The notes below the pieces were generated by a model, which saw only the letters and a list, made by a program, of their open reading frames with translations, had not been told where the DNA came from and ran no database searches. 64,000 bases of DNA from Acidiphilium sp. C61 (GTDB lineage Bacteria; Pseudomonadota; Alphaproteobacteria; Acetobacterales; Acetobacteraceae). The position numbers and the translations under genes are program-made. The DNA lies in the NCBI RefSeq assembly GCF_902712915.1, contig NZ_CACTIA010000005.1:1364001-1428000 (forward strand), in the 5' to 3' direction. Every line of letters starts with the position of its first letter. Position 1 is the stretch's first letter. Below, one piece after another: positions 1 through 8,692 of this stretch.

Positions 1-893
1 TCGAAGACGAGGCCGCGATCGGCAAGGCCGAGCATGTCGGCCACGAGGTCGGCGGTCACGGGTGCGCCCTCGTCGGCGCGGGCGATCGCTTGGTCGAGCA
101 GGGAAAGCCCGTCGCGCACCGATCCGTCGGCAGCGCGGGCGATGGCCTCGAGCGCGCCGGCTTCGACAGCGACGGTTTCCTTCTCCGCGATGCGGGCGAA
201 ATGCGCGGCCAGCACCTCCACCGGCACGCGCTTGAGATCGAAACGCTGGCAGCGGGAGAGCACGGTGATCGGCACCTTGCGGATTTCCGTGGTGGCGAAC
301 ACGAATTTCACGTGCGGCGGCGGTTCCTCCAGCGTCTTGAGCAGCGCGTTGAACGCGTTGCGCGAGAGCATGTGGACCTCATCGACGATGAAGACCTTGG
401 TGCGGGCGATCATCGGGCGGAAGCGCGTCGCCTCGATGATCTCGCGCACGTCGTCCACGCCGGTGTTCGAGGCCGCGTCCATCTCGACGACATCGGGATG
501 GCGGTCGGCGAGGATCGCCACGCAATTGTCGCAGACGCCGCAGGGATCGGGGGTGGGGCCGCCCTGCCCGTCCGCCCCGGTGCAGTTGAGCGCGCGGGCG
601 AGGATCCGCGCCGTCGTCGTCTTGCCGACACCGCGCACGCCGGTGAGCATGAAGGCATGGGCGATGCGGTTCATCGCGAAGGCGTTGCGCAGCGTGCGGA
701 CCAGCCCGTCCTGGCCGATCAGGTCATCGAACGTGGTCGGGCGGTATTTGCGGGCGAGGACGCGGTAGGATTCGGCATGGACCGGCGCGGCGGCCTCGGG
801 CAATTCGTCGTCGCCGAACAGCGACGGCCCCGGCGGCGGCGTCTCGGACTGTGGCTGATCGTCCGTCTCGTCGTCGTCGAACAGACCGGCCAT
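1..893 (-). CDS. dnaX: DNA polymerase III gamma/tau subunit, 3' part beyond window
   Basis: Clamp-loader ATPase subunit, which loads the beta clamp and dimerises core polymerase at the replication fork. The ATG is at 893 and the gene runs off the left edge, so about the first 297 codons are present. An acidic, Pro-rich leader of about 40 residues precedes the core signature LARKYRPTTFDDLIGQ. The Walker A motif GVRGVGKTTTA lies at about residues 85-95. A cysteine cluster of the clamp-loader zinc module follows (LNC, then CGVCDNC). The Walker B region is FIIDEVHMLS and the sensor 1 region FVFATTE. The conserved DMLGLADR segment lies at the window edge. The SRP RNA gene lies just upstream on the same strand. 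The tau C-terminal domain and any frameshift site lie outside the window. Confidence 0.96.
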   Translation of the reverse strand, partial: MAGLFDDDETDDQPQSETPPPGPSLFGDDELPEAAAPVHAESYRVLARKYRPTTFDDLIGQDGLVRTLRNAFAMNRIAHAFMLTGVRGVGKTTTARILARALNCTGADGQGGPTPDPCGVCDNCVAILADRHPDVVEMDAASNTGVDDVREIIEATRFRPMIARTKVFIVDEVHMLSRNAFNALLKTLEEPPPHVKFVFATTEIRKVPITVLSRCQRFDLKRVPVEVLAAHFARIAEKETVAVEAGALEAIARAADGSVRDGLSLLDQAIARADEGAPVTADLVADMLGLADRGLVF

Positions 894-921
894 GCGCCTC
901 CGATGAGCTGGGCTGGAGTGA

Positions 922-1028
922 GAGGTGGGAGACCGGAGCCGCGACCCGTGCGGAAACTCGTTGCGGCTGCTGCCTTCCGGCCCTGACCGGGTTGGCGAGG
1001 CGCCCGTCCGCGACCGGCCTCCCACCTT
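922..1028 (-). ncRNA. ffs: 4.5S signal recognition particle RNA (bacterial small SRP RNA)
   Basis: RNA scaffold of the signal recognition particle, bound by Ffh and used for co-translational targeting of membrane proteins. On the minus strand the universally conserved domain IV apical region is present (GGTCAGG, then CCGGAAGGCAGCAGCC). The outer ends pair through AAGGTGGGA and TCCCACCTC, which defines a hairpin of about 107 nt. It sits between dnaX and nudC, a placement known in alphaproteobacteria. Ends are estimated from pairing and may be off by a few bases. Confidence 0.93.
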
Positions 1029-1100
1029 CCATATCTATCCTTTGGGGCCTCTTTGCAAGGCCGGCTTGCCGGCATGCGGGAGCGGTGCCACCTTCCGGCC

Positions 1101-2012
1101 ATGAACGATACCCCGCCCCCTTCCGCCCTGCTCTACAGCTCCGCCCGGCTCGACCGCGCCAGCCATCGCCGCACCGATGCCGACTGGCTGGCGGCGGCGC
1201 GCGCCGATGCGGGCGCCTGCTTCGTCGCCTACTGGCGCGGCAAGCTACTGATCACGCCCGAACCCGAACCCCGCGCCGTGCTCGACGCCCCACCGCGCGA
1301 GGGCGCCGGGGAGAGCGTCTTTCTCGGGCTGACGAACGGTCGCCCGGTGTTTGCCGTCGATCTTTCGGCGCATGACGCGCCGCTCGACGCCCTGCACCAG
1401 CCGCGCGGCGCGTTTCTCGAACTGCGCGGGCTGACCGCGATGCTGCCGGCCGAGGATGCCGGGCTGCTCGCCACCGCGCGCGGCCTGCTCTACTGGCAGT
1501 CCCGCCACAAATTCTGCGGCGTGTGCGGCGGCGCCTGCACGCCCGAGCGCGGCGGCCACACCATGCGCTGCACGCAATGCGGCACCGAGCATTTCCCGCG
1601 CACCGATCCCGCGGTGATCATGCTGGTCGCGAAGGGCGACCGCGTGCTGCTCGGCCAGTCGCAGAAATTTCCGCCCGAGCGGAACATGTTCTCGACCCTC
1701 GCCGGCTTCGTCGAACCCGGCGAAAGCCTCGAGGATGCCGTGCGGCGGGAAACCCTTGAGGAAGTCGGCGTCCACGTGGGAACGGTTTCATATACCGGCA
1801 GCCAGCCCTGGCCGTTCCCGGCCTCGCTGATGCTGGGCTTCCGGGCCGAGGCGGTGAGCGAGACGATCACGCTCGATGCCGAGGAGATGCGCGCCGCCGC
1901 CTGGTTCACCCGGGAGGATCTCGCGAACCGCCATGCGGCCGGGTTCAACCTGCCGCCGCAAGACTCGATCGCGCGCAAGCTGATCGACGACTGGATCGCC
2001 GAGGCGGGCTGA
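1101..2012 (+). CDS. nudC: NADH pyrophosphatase / NAD-RNA decapping Nudix hydrolase NudC
   Basis: Hydrolyses NADH to NMNH and AMP, and in characterised homologues removes 5' NAD caps from RNA. The protein is 303 residues, in the family range. A four-cysteine zinc ribbon starts near residue 140 (CGVC, later CTQC). The Nudix box runs from about residue 202 (GFVEPGESLEDAVRRE, ending EEVG). It is followed by SQPWPFPASLM, the motif that separates NADH pyrophosphatases from other Nudix enzymes. I chose the ATG at 1101 because the family begins near there; an in-frame start at 1053 adds 16 unconserved residues. It is transcribed away from ffs and dnaX. Confidence 0.95.
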   Translation: MNDTPPPSALLYSSARLDRASHRRTDADWLAAARADAGACFVAYWRGKLLITPEPEPRAVLDAPPREGAGESVFLGLTNGRPVFAVDLSAHDAPLDALHQPRGAFLELRGLTAMLPAEDAGLLATARGLLYWQSRHKFCGVCGGACTPERGGHTMRCTQCGTEHFPRTDPAVIMLVAKGDRVLLGQSQKFPPERNMFSTLAGFVEPGESLEDAVRRETLEEVGVHVGTVSYTGSQPWPFPASLMLGFRAEAVSETITLDAEEMRAAAWFTREDLANRHAAGFNLPPQDSIARKLIDDWIAEAG

Positions 2013-2042
2013 GCGGGACACCGAATTGTCATCAGATAACGT

Positions 2043-2071
2043 TTGATATCGAAAGAACTACGTCGTATAGC
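2043..2071 (+). promoter_or_regulatory. putative sigma-70-type promoter of wrbA
   Basis: TTGATA (2043-2048) and TATAGC (2066-2071) are separated by 17 bp in the 90-bp gap before wrbA. Predicted transcription would start near 2078, about 25 bases before the wrbA start. This is based on motif and spacing only. Confidence 0.5.
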
Positions 2072-2102
2072 GATCGCATCGCAACCTGACGGAGAGATGG
2101 AA

Positions 2103-2702
2103 ATGGCGAAAGTTCTCGTGCTTTACTACAGCACCTGGGGCCATGTTGAGACGATGGCGAACGCGGTGGCGGAAGGGGCGAAGGCCGCCGGCGCCGAGGT
2201 CGTGGTCAAGCGGGTGCCGGAAACCATGCCGGAAGAGACCGCAAAGGCGATCCATGCCAAGACCGAGCAGGACGCGCCGGTGGCGAACCCTGCGGAACTC
2301 GCCGAATACGACGCCATCATCTTCGGCACGCCCACCCGCTTCGGCAACATGTGCGGCCAGATGCGCAACTTCCTCGACCAGACCGGCGGGCTGTGGGCGA
2401 AGGGCGCGCTGATCGGCAAGGTCGGCTCGGTGTTCGTCTCGACCGGCACCCAGCATGGCGGGCAGGAAACCACCATCACCTCATTCCATACCACGCTGTT
2501 CCATCACGGCATGGTCGTGGTCGGCGTTCCCTATTCCAACCCCGAACTCACCAACATGAACGAGATCACCGGCGGCTCGCCCTATGGCGCGACCACGCTC
2601 GCCGGCAGCGACGGCTCCCGCCAGCCGAGCGCCAACGAACTCGCCATCGCCCGCGCCCAGGGCAAGCATGTTGCCGGGATCGCGGCGAAGCTTTCCGGCT
2701 GA
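2103..2702 (+). CDS. wrbA: NAD(P)H:quinone oxidoreductase WrbA
   Basis: Flavodoxin-like FMN enzyme that reduces quinones by two electrons, limiting semiquinone and oxidative stress in the cytoplasm. The 199 residues match the usual length. It begins [19 protein letters not shown], the FMN phosphate-binding loop of the family. Conserved [20 protein letters not shown] and [10 protein letters not shown] segments follow. The start at 2103 matches the family N-terminus and has GGAGAG 6-12 bases upstream; an in-frame start at 2043 would overlap the predicted promoter. It is monocistronic, and the next gene is separated by a dispersed palindromic repeat. Confidence 0.95.
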   Translation: MAKVLVLYYSTWGHVETMANAVAEGAKAAGAEVVVKRVPETMPEETAKAIHAKTEQDAPVANPAELAEYDAIIFGTPTRFGNMCGQMRNFLDQTGGLWAKGALIGKVGSVFVSTGTQHGGQETTITSFHTTLFHHGMVVVGVPYSNPELTNMNEITGGSPYGATTLAGSDGSRQPSANELAIARAQGKHVAGIAAKLSG

Positions 2703-2774
2703 CAGCGAGGACGGCGCCGCGAGGCGCCGTCCATTGTCGCCGTCTTGTCATATGACATGGCGGGGACAGCTTGG

Positions 2775-2882
2775 TAGAGCAGCACCCGATCGGATGGTGT
2801 CATCTGATCGGATGAATAGGCTCCGTTTATCAATATGATAGAGTGCATATCCGATCCGGAAGGATCGGAACGTGTTCTGGAC
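2775..2882 (+). repeat. dispersed two-hairpin repeat, copy 1 (full, A-B orientation)
   Basis: Full copy of the window's dispersed element. Hairpin A uses arms around CATCTGATCGGAT, the spacer is TTTATCAATATGAT, and hairpin B uses arms around TCCGATCCGGAAGGATCGGA. It fills most of the gap between wrbA and the acid phosphatase and ends about 20 bases before that gene's Shine-Dalgarno sequence. Compare 13188, 17939, 21431, 21913, 27077, 37931 and 53191. Confidence 0.85.
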
Positions 2883-2913
2883 GGAGCGCCGCACGACCGA
2901 TGGAGGCACTCCA

Positions 2914-3843
2914 ATGACGATTTCCCGACGCAGTTTCATCGGCACCGGCGCCGAACTCACCGCGGCATCGCTGCTCGCCGCGGCCCCCGCGGCGCAGGCG
3001 GCGGCTCAGGACGCCTTCCGGTTCCTCTCGATCGGCGACTGGGGCCGCAACGGCGCGCACCACCAGCGCAACGTGGCACAGGCGATGGCCGACCGCGCCG
3101 CGTCCGACGCACCGCGCTTCATCCTCTCCCTCGGCGACAATTTCTACGAATCCGGGGTGACATCCGTCACCGACCCGCAGTGGAAGACCAGCTTCGAGGA
3201 TGTCTATCATCAGGCCTCGCTGCAACGGCCCTGGAAGGTGATCCTCGGCAATCACGACTATCGCGGCAATGTGCCCGCGCAGCTCGACTATTCGGCACAT
3301 TCGCGGCGCTGGCAGCTGCCCGCCCGCTACTATACTCACACCGAAACCCTCGCCGATGGCACCGCGGTCGAGATCTTCTTCCTCGATACCTCGCCCTTCA
3401 TCCGCAAATATGTCGGCACGGTGACCAACATCTCCGGGCAGGATCCGCACGCCCAGCTTGCCTGGCTCGATGCGGCACTCGGCCGCTCGAAGGCGCGCTG
3501 GAAGATCGTGGTCGGCCATCACCCGATCTATACCCCGATCGGCGGCGCCGACCACGACCAGCCGGACCTCATCGCCGCGCTCGAACCGGTGCTGCGCCGC
3601 CACGCGGTGAAGCTCTACATCAACGGCCACGACCACTGCATGCAATATGTCGAGATGGGCGGGATTTCCTACGTGACGAACGGCGTCGGCTCGGAAATCT
3701 ACACCCCCGGCACGCCGAGCCGGGCGGGCTTCGTCCTCGGCGCGCACGGGTTTCTGACTACCGCCGTCACGAGCGCAGCGATCAGCTTCGCCTTTGTCGA
3801 CATGGATGGCAAGACCCGCTTCGCGAAGACAATTACCACCTGA
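2914..3843 (+). CDS. Tat-exported metallophosphoesterase (purple acid phosphatase-like)
   Basis: Probable periplasmic phosphatase of the calcineurin-like/purple acid phosphatase superfamily, 309 residues. The N-terminus MTISRRSFIG carries a twin-arginine signal, followed by a hydrophobic stretch and AQA, so folded, metal-loaded export is likely. All five metal-binding blocks are visible in order: GDWG, GDNFYESG, GNHDY, GHHP and NGHDH. This is the pattern of tartrate-resistant acid phosphatases. GGAGG lies 8 bases before the ATG. The gene stands alone between a dispersed repeat and a tandem repeat that begins inside its stop codon. The physiological substrate is unknown. Confidence 0.88.
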   Translation: MTISRRSFIGTGAELTAASLLAAAPAAQAAAQDAFRFLSIGDWGRNGAHHQRNVAQAMADRAASDAPRFILSLGDNFYESGVTSVTDPQWKTSFEDVYHQASLQRPWKVILGNHDYRGNVPAQLDYSAHSRRWQLPARYYTHTETLADGTAVEIFFLDTSPFIRKYVGTVTNISGQDPHAQLAWLDAALGRSKARWKIVVGHHPIYTPIGGADHDQPDLIAALEPVLRRHAVKLYINGHDHCMQYVEMGGISYVTNGVGSEIYTPGTPSRAGFVLGAHGFLTTAVTSAAISFAFVDMDGKTRFAKTITT

Positions 3844-3965
3844 CCGCGCCTCCGCTAGCACCCGACGCGCCTCCGCTACCACCCGACCGCGCCTCCGCTA
3901 CCACCCGACCGCGCCTCCGCTACCACCCGACCGCGCCTCCGCTACCACCCGACCGCGCCTCCGCG
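3842..3965. repeat. 22-bp tandem repeat, about 5.6 units
   Basis: Unit GACCGCGCCTCCGCTACCAC followed by CC. Units start at 3842, 3864 (one base shorter), 3885, 3907, 3929 and 3951 (partial). The last three full units are identical; the first has one change. The array begins in the TGA of the acid phosphatase and ends 7 bp before the stop of the convergent membrane-protein gene, filling the whole gap. Confidence 0.95.
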
Positions 3966-3971
3966 CGAGGC

Positions 3972-5999
3972 TCAGGCGCGCTCCCGCCACCAGCCGGCGG
4001 CGACCAGCAGCAGCCCGAGGATCGCGCCGGGAATCGCCGGCGGCAGCCTGATATCACGCTCGCCGGTAACGAGGCGGGCGTGACGCGGGCGGTAGAGCCC
4101 GGTCCAGCCCGGCGCGGGCGTGCGCGCGAGCCAGACGATGTGCCCGGAGCTGCGGTGCACGAGCGGGGCAAAGCGGCTGCTGGTGGCGGCGAGATCCTGC
4201 TGCTCGGCCGGATCCTCGTCCGAAGCCGCGGCATAGGCGGTACGACCGCCCGCCGAAACCCGCCACACGCCGGGTCCGCTGGCCGGCATGTCGGCTTCGA
4301 AGCGCCCCGGCGCGGCGCGGTGCAGCGCAACCCTGATCCGCTTGCCATCCGGCGCCGTCACCTCGGCCGTGCCGGGCGGGCCGGAAGGTGCGATGCGGCG
4401 GATATTCAGCCGGCCGCCGGCAATGGCGGCGCGCAGTTGCCGCGCGGCGAGCGCGGGATCGCCAAGCAGCCAGTGGACCGTGCGGCCGAGCAGCGCCGTC
4501 GCCGGACCCTGCATCGCGCTGTTGCCGGCGAGCGCGCCGCGCGCCCAGAGCCAGAACTGGTCGGACAGCAGGACGGCGACCCGGCCCTTGCCCTCATGGG
4601 CGAGGATCAGCAGCGGCGCGGCCGCGGCGGCGGGGCTGGCGCCCGGAACGCCGAGCAGCGAAACGCCGGTTGTCTGCTGCACCGTTTCGTGGCGATACCA
4701 CGGGCCGAACGTGTCGCGGGCGAAGGGGAAGGTCACCGGGTCGCGCCGGCCCTGCGCCGTCAGCGCGGGGGTGAAGCGCCCCGTCACCGTGCCCTCGCCA
4801 TAGGGCCTGACGGGAAGGATCGGCCCGAGCGGCGAGCCGGCGATCGAGCGTTGCCCCTCGAATTCCGGCCCTGCCTCGACCAGCAGCGCGCCGCCCGCCC
4901 GGACATGGCGCGCGATATTCGCGAGGTAGGGCGGCAGCAGCAGATCGTCATTGGCGAACTGGTCGAGGATGATGAGGTCGAACTTGCCGATCTCCTGGTC
5001 GAACAGCTTGTCGACCGGGAACGGAATCAGCGCCATGTCGCGCAGCGGCGCCGGCATCGGTTCGTCGGGCAGGCGGAGAATGGTGAAATTGACCAGCCGC
5101 ACCGCGGGGTCCGACTTCAGCAGCAACCGCCAGGCGCGCAGGCCCGGATTGGGTTGCCCGGCGATCAGCAGCACGGTCAGCCGACGGCGCACGCCATCGA
5201 GATGGAACACCGCCTCGTCGTTGGTGCGGGAAATCTCGCCGCCGAGCGGCGCCGCCGCGACCGCGACGACGGCGCGACCGGCATGGGCGACCGGCAGCCG
5301 CACCGTCTCCGGCCGGCCGATTCGGGCATCGAGCGTGCGCACCGCCTGGCCGTCGACCGAAATCCGGACCGGAACCCTGCGTCCGGCATCATCCACGCCA
5401 TGATCGCGGACCTCGAAGCTCAGCGTCGCTGCATGGCCGACCAGCCCGTATCGGGGCGCGGAGAGCAGGCGCAAGGACCGATCCGTCTCGCCGGGGGCGG
5501 CGGGGATCAGCAGCGAGAGCGGCACATCGCCGGGCAGGCGAGCCGGCGGCGCGTCCGTCGCCTCGCCATCGCTGAGGACGACGATCCCCGCGAGCTGGCG
5601 GCGCGGCAGCGCGGCGAGCGCCGATTTCAGCTTGCCGAACAGCGGCGAGCCATCCCCGCCGGCGCCGCCGACATCGACCGTGCGCAGGCTGGCCCCGGCG
5701 GGAAGGCTGGCCGAGAGATGGCGATAGGCGGCACTGGCCAGCGCAGCACGGCGGCCGATCGCCATCGAGGGGGTCTGGTCGCGGATCACCAGCACCGTAT
5801 CGGGCAGGGCGGCGGTGGTTTGCACCTGCCAGCGGGGCGAGGCCAGCACGGCGAGCAGGAAGATCATGCCGGCAAGCCGCAGGAGGCTGCCGCGCGCACG
5901 GCGGAGCAGGCCGATGCCCACCAGGAGTGCCGCGATCAGGGCGAGGCCAGCGATCAGCGGCCATGGCACCAGCGGCGCGAAGACGACCGGCAGGGTCAT
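3972..5999 (-). CDS. membrane protein with glutamine-amidotransferase-like domain (COG5426-like), MoxR operon
   Basis: Function unknown, 675 residues. Two N-terminal membrane segments (about residues 8-25 and 35-55) precede a region resembling a von Willebrand A fold (VLVIRDQTPSMAIG, then GIVVLSDGEATD). The middle has a class I glutamine-amidotransferase-like fold (FDLIILDQFANDD, GGALLVEAGPEFEG) without an obvious Cys-His pair. A final hydrophobic segment is near the C-terminus (IPGAILGLLLVAAGWW). The ATG at 5999 overlaps the stop of the upstream gene as ATGA, so it is the last gene of the MoxR/DUF58/DUF4159 operon. It may form a membrane complex remodelled by the MoxR ATPase; that is inference from gene order. 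Confidence 0.75.
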   Translation of the reverse strand: MTLPVVFAPLVPWPLIAGLALIAALLVGIGLLRRARGSLLRLAGMIFLLAVLASPRWQVQTTAALPDTVLVIRDQTPSMAIGRRAALASAAYRHLSASLPAGASLRTVDVGGAGGDGSPLFGKLKSALAALPRRQLAGIVVLSDGEATDAPPARLPGDVPLSLLIPAAPGETDRSLRLLSAPRYGLVGHAATLSFEVRDHGVDDAGRRVPVRISVDGQAVRTLDARIGRPETVRLPVAHAGRAVVAVAAAPLGGEISRTNDEAVFHLDGVRRRLTVLLIAGQPNPGLRAWRLLLKSDPAVRLVNFTILRLPDEPMPAPLRDMALIPFPVDKLFDQEIGKFDLIILDQFANDDLLLPPYLANIARHVRAGGALLVEAGPEFEGQRSIAGSPLGPILPVRPYGEGTVTGRFTPALTAQGRRDPVTFPFARDTFGPWYRHETVQQTTGVSLLGVPGASPAAAAAPLLILAHEGKGRVAVLLSDQFWLWARGALAGNSAMQGPATALLGRTVHWLLGDPALAARQLRAAIAGGRLNIRRIAPSGPPGTAEVTAPDGKRIRVALHRAAPGRFEADMPASGPGVWRVSAGGRTAYAAASDEDPAEQQDLAATSSRFAPLVHRSSGHIVWLARTPAPGWTGLYRPRHARLVTGERDIRLPPAIPGAILGLLLVAAGWWRERA

Positions 6000-8692
6000 T
6001 CCCCGAGCCTCTGGAGAATGGCCGGGATTTGCAGCTGATCGGCCTTGTAGGTGCCGGTCAGCGCGTACATCACAAGGTTGACGCCGACCCTGAGCGCGGC
6101 CTGGCGCTGGCCCGGCATGCCCGGCAGGAGGGCGAATAGCGGGGTTCCGTCCGCCCCCAGCGCCCACGCGCCGGCCCAGTCATTGGCGCCGATCACGACC
6201 GGGCTGACGCCATCCGCGTCGCGGCCGCCGCGGACGGCGATGTAGACCGGCGCCCCGTCGAACCGGCCGGGAAAGCTGCGCAGGAGAAAGAACGTATGCG
6301 CGAGCGTGTCGCGATCGGTCAGTGGCCTGAGCGGCGGCAGCGACAGGCACGACGTCACCCGGCGGCGTGAAGCTTGCGCCCCGGGATCGAACCCCGCGCC
6401 CGATCCGGCCTGCCCGGCATCGCCGCCATCGGTGTCGATCACGAGCAGGCCGCCGCCGCGCATGAAGGCGTCGAGCGCGGCGCAGACCGGCGGCGTCGGC
6501 GGGCGGGTCCGCGAGGTGATCCTCCAGTAGAGCAGCGGATAGAGATCGAGATCGTCCCGTCCGGGCACGACGCCGCGCGGCGGCCCCAGGACGGCGGCGG
6601 TCTCGGCATTGACAGCTGCCGTCAGCGCGGCGAGCCCGGCGCGCACGATCCGGTCGGTCGCCGGATCATCGGCGCGGACATAGGCGAGCGTGGTGTTCAA
6701 TGCCGCCTCGGGCGGGGCGGCACGCGCATGCGGGATGCAGCTGGGCCAGAGGCAGAGCGATACCGCGCCCAGAATCGCACCGATCCGCAGGGTGCCGATC
6801 CGTAGCGCGCCGCGGAGCCAGAGCGTGGCCAGCATGTCGAGCAGCAACAGTGCCATGGCGGCGGCCAGGATATCCGGGCCGAACCTGCGCGCCCGCTTCA
6901 CGGCGTCGAGGCCGGTGACCGGGACGAGCGCCGGCCATGACGCGGCGGCCAGCTTCGGCACATGGCCTGCCAGGTTGAGCGCGACCGTGCCATGCGTATC
7001 GCCCCACAGGCCCGGCGGATGCTCCGGGGATGCCGCGACATGGCGCATCCGCGCCGCATCGAGCGGCTTCGCGGCCGCAGCGGGCGGGATGAGGCGCCCG
7101 GCGCCGTCGAGCGCGCGAACGAGGGCAAGTCGGCCGGAGCTTGGTGCGCCGCCGGCACCAAGGTGGACCAGAGTGCGGATCAGCGCCGGAAAGGCGGCGG
7201 AGAGCGGCAGGTCCGACCAGTCGGGATTCGCCGTCGTCAGCACATCGACCAGGGCGCCGCGGCCAAGACGCTGGCCGAGAATGATCGGCGTGCCGTCGGC
7301 CAGCCGGGCCCAGACGCTGGCGGGGGCGAGTTGCGCGGGATCGGGGAGGATCAGGCGGCGGATATGGGCATCGAGCGGCAGCTTCAGGCCGGCGAGCGGC
7401 GAGTCCGGCGCGAATGCCGCGATCGTCTCGGGATGACCGCCCGCCAGTGGGCCGGAGAGATCGCGAATGCCGGGCAGCAGCTTGTCGGGGTTCAACTTGT
7501 CGGGGCGGGATGCGGTCAGCGGGCCGGCGAAGCGGATCACCACGCCGCCTGCCGCGATGTAGCGCCGCAACCGCGCGACGGCTTCCGGGCGGAGATCGAC
7601 ATCCGCGAGGATCAGCGCCCCCGGATCGGCCCCGATCACCTGGACCAGCGAGCCTGCGAGGCGGCGCGCCCCCTGCGGCAAGGCGCGGCGGACATAATAG
7701 AGTTCGCCGGTGAAACGCTGCTCGGCATCCGCCGTGCCGCCCGCCGCCAAACCCACCAGCAACTGGCGCGACGCGCCGCCGAGCAGGGCGACCGCCGCGG
7801 CGCCGTCCTCACCCGGGATGACGAGGCGGCTGACCCGGGCCTGCAGGGCGAAGGGCAGATCGATCCGCGCCGTGCCGGTCGGGTGGTCGGGGCGGATGGT
7901 GACGATCGCGCGGGCCAGCGCGTCCCCTTCTCGATCCTCCGCCAGCACGGGCACGCTGACCGGCGCCGGCCGCGGCACCAGCCGCACGCGGGCGCGCATC
8001 GCGCCGTCAGGTGCTGTGCCGGCATCGTCGAGCAGCCGGAGCGTGGCGATGGACCCGGTGACGATCCGCTCCGGGCGCAGCGCCGCGAGGAAGGCATCGA
8101 GCCCGGGCGCGGCCAGCCCGTCGGCCACATAGACCGCGGTGAGACCGGGATGCGCGCGCCGCGCCGCCCGCGCCGCCGCTTCATCCGCCCGCCGGTCCGC
8201 GGGCCAGGGTTCGGGATGGAGCCCACCGATCGCCGCCAGCGCGGCGTCACGGCCGAGCACCGGGCCGGGACGCGGCGGCTTTCCATCGGGGGCTCGCGCC
8301 GTTGACAGCAGAATGACGCCGCGCCGGCCCGCCTCGTCGGCGATCCTGCGCGCGGCCGCCTGCCGGGCGGCGAAATCGGCAGCACTGGCCCAGCCATTGT
8401 CGATCGCCAGCAGGACCGGACCGCGCCCGGCGAGGATCGGCGGCGGCACAATCTGCGGGCCAGCGAAGCCGACGATCAGCAGGGCGGCGGCAACAAGGCG
8501 CAACAGCAGCAGCCAGAGCGGCATCCGCACCGGCGTGTGCGCCGTGGGCGCAAGCATGCGGAGCAGGCGGATCGGCGGAAACACCTGCCGGCGGGGCGCC
8601 GACGGCATCGCCCGCAGGATGAAGTAAAGCGCCGGGAGAACAAGGATCCCGGCGAGAACGGCGGGGGCGGCGAAGCTGAGGGCGCCGATCAT
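5996..8692 (-). CDS. BatA-type N-terminal and DUF4159 domain membrane protein
   Basis: Large membrane protein, 898 residues. Residues 1-80 carry two hydrophobic segments and the FPPIRLLRML region of the BatA aerotolerance N-terminal family. The middle contains beta-rich and amidotransferase-like stretches (ALILADVDLRPEAV, then AAGGVVIRFAGPLT). A membrane segment lies near residue 620-640. About residues 680-895 match DUF4159 (YPLLYWRI, GGGLLVIDTDGG, GVNLVMYALTGTYKADQ). It overlaps its neighbours by ATGA at both ends (5996-5999 and 8689-8692), so translation is probably coupled. BatA/MoxR clusters are linked in other bacteria to envelope stress and metalloprotein maturation, but no role can be assigned here. 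Confidence 0.8.
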   Translation of the reverse strand: MIGALSFAAPAVLAGILVLPALYFILRAMPSAPRRQVFPPIRLLRMLAPTAHTPVRMPLWLLLLRLVAAALLIVGFAGPQIVPPPILAGRGPVLLAIDNGWASAADFAARQAAARRIADEAGRRGVILLSTARAPDGKPPRPGPVLGRDAALAAIGGLHPEPWPADRRADEAAARAARRAHPGLTAVYVADGLAAPGLDAFLAALRPERIVTGSIATLRLLDDAGTAPDGAMRARVRLVPRPAPVSVPVLAEDREGDALARAIVTIRPDHPTGTARIDLPFALQARVSRLVIPGEDGAAAVALLGGASRQLLVGLAAGGTADAEQRFTGELYYVRRALPQGARRLAGSLVQVIGADPGALILADVDLRPEAVARLRRYIAAGGVVIRFAGPLTASRPDKLNPDKLLPGIRDLSGPLAGGHPETIAAFAPDSPLAGLKLPLDAHIRRLILPDPAQLAPASVWARLADGTPIILGQRLGRGALVDVLTTANPDWSDLPLSAAFPALIRTLVHLGAGGAPSSGRLALVRALDGAGRLIPPAAAAKPLDAARMRHVAASPEHPPGLWGDTHGTVALNLAGHVPKLAAASWPALVPVTGLDAVKRARRFGPDILAAAMALLLLDMLATLWLRGALRIGTLRIGAILGAVSLCLWPSCIPHARAAPPEAALNTTLAYVRADDPATDRIVRAGLAALTAAVNAETAAVLGPPRGVVPGRDDLDLYPLLYWRITSRTRPPTPPVCAALDAFMRGGGLLVIDTDGGDAGQAGSGAGFDPGAQASRRRVTSCLSLPPLRPLTDRDTLAHTFFLLRSFPGRFDGAPVYIAVRGGRDADGVSPVVIGANDWAGAWALGADGTPLFALLPGMPGQRQAALRVGVNLVMYALTGTYKADQLQIPAILQRLGE

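Noticed and set aside
2775..2882. Riboswitch in the leader of the phosphatase gene
   Set aside because: The hairpins belong to the dispersed element found in seven other unrelated gaps in both orientations, so this is a repeat.
3842..3965. CRISPR array
   Set aside because: The 22-bp units are directly adjacent with no spacers, and no cas genes are near. It is a simple tandem repeat.
2835..6038. Plus-strand open frame of about 1067 codons
   Set aside because: It crosses the acid-phosphatase gene in another frame, the tandem repeat and the antisense of the membrane-protein gene; composition is Arg/Pro/Ala-rich throughout.
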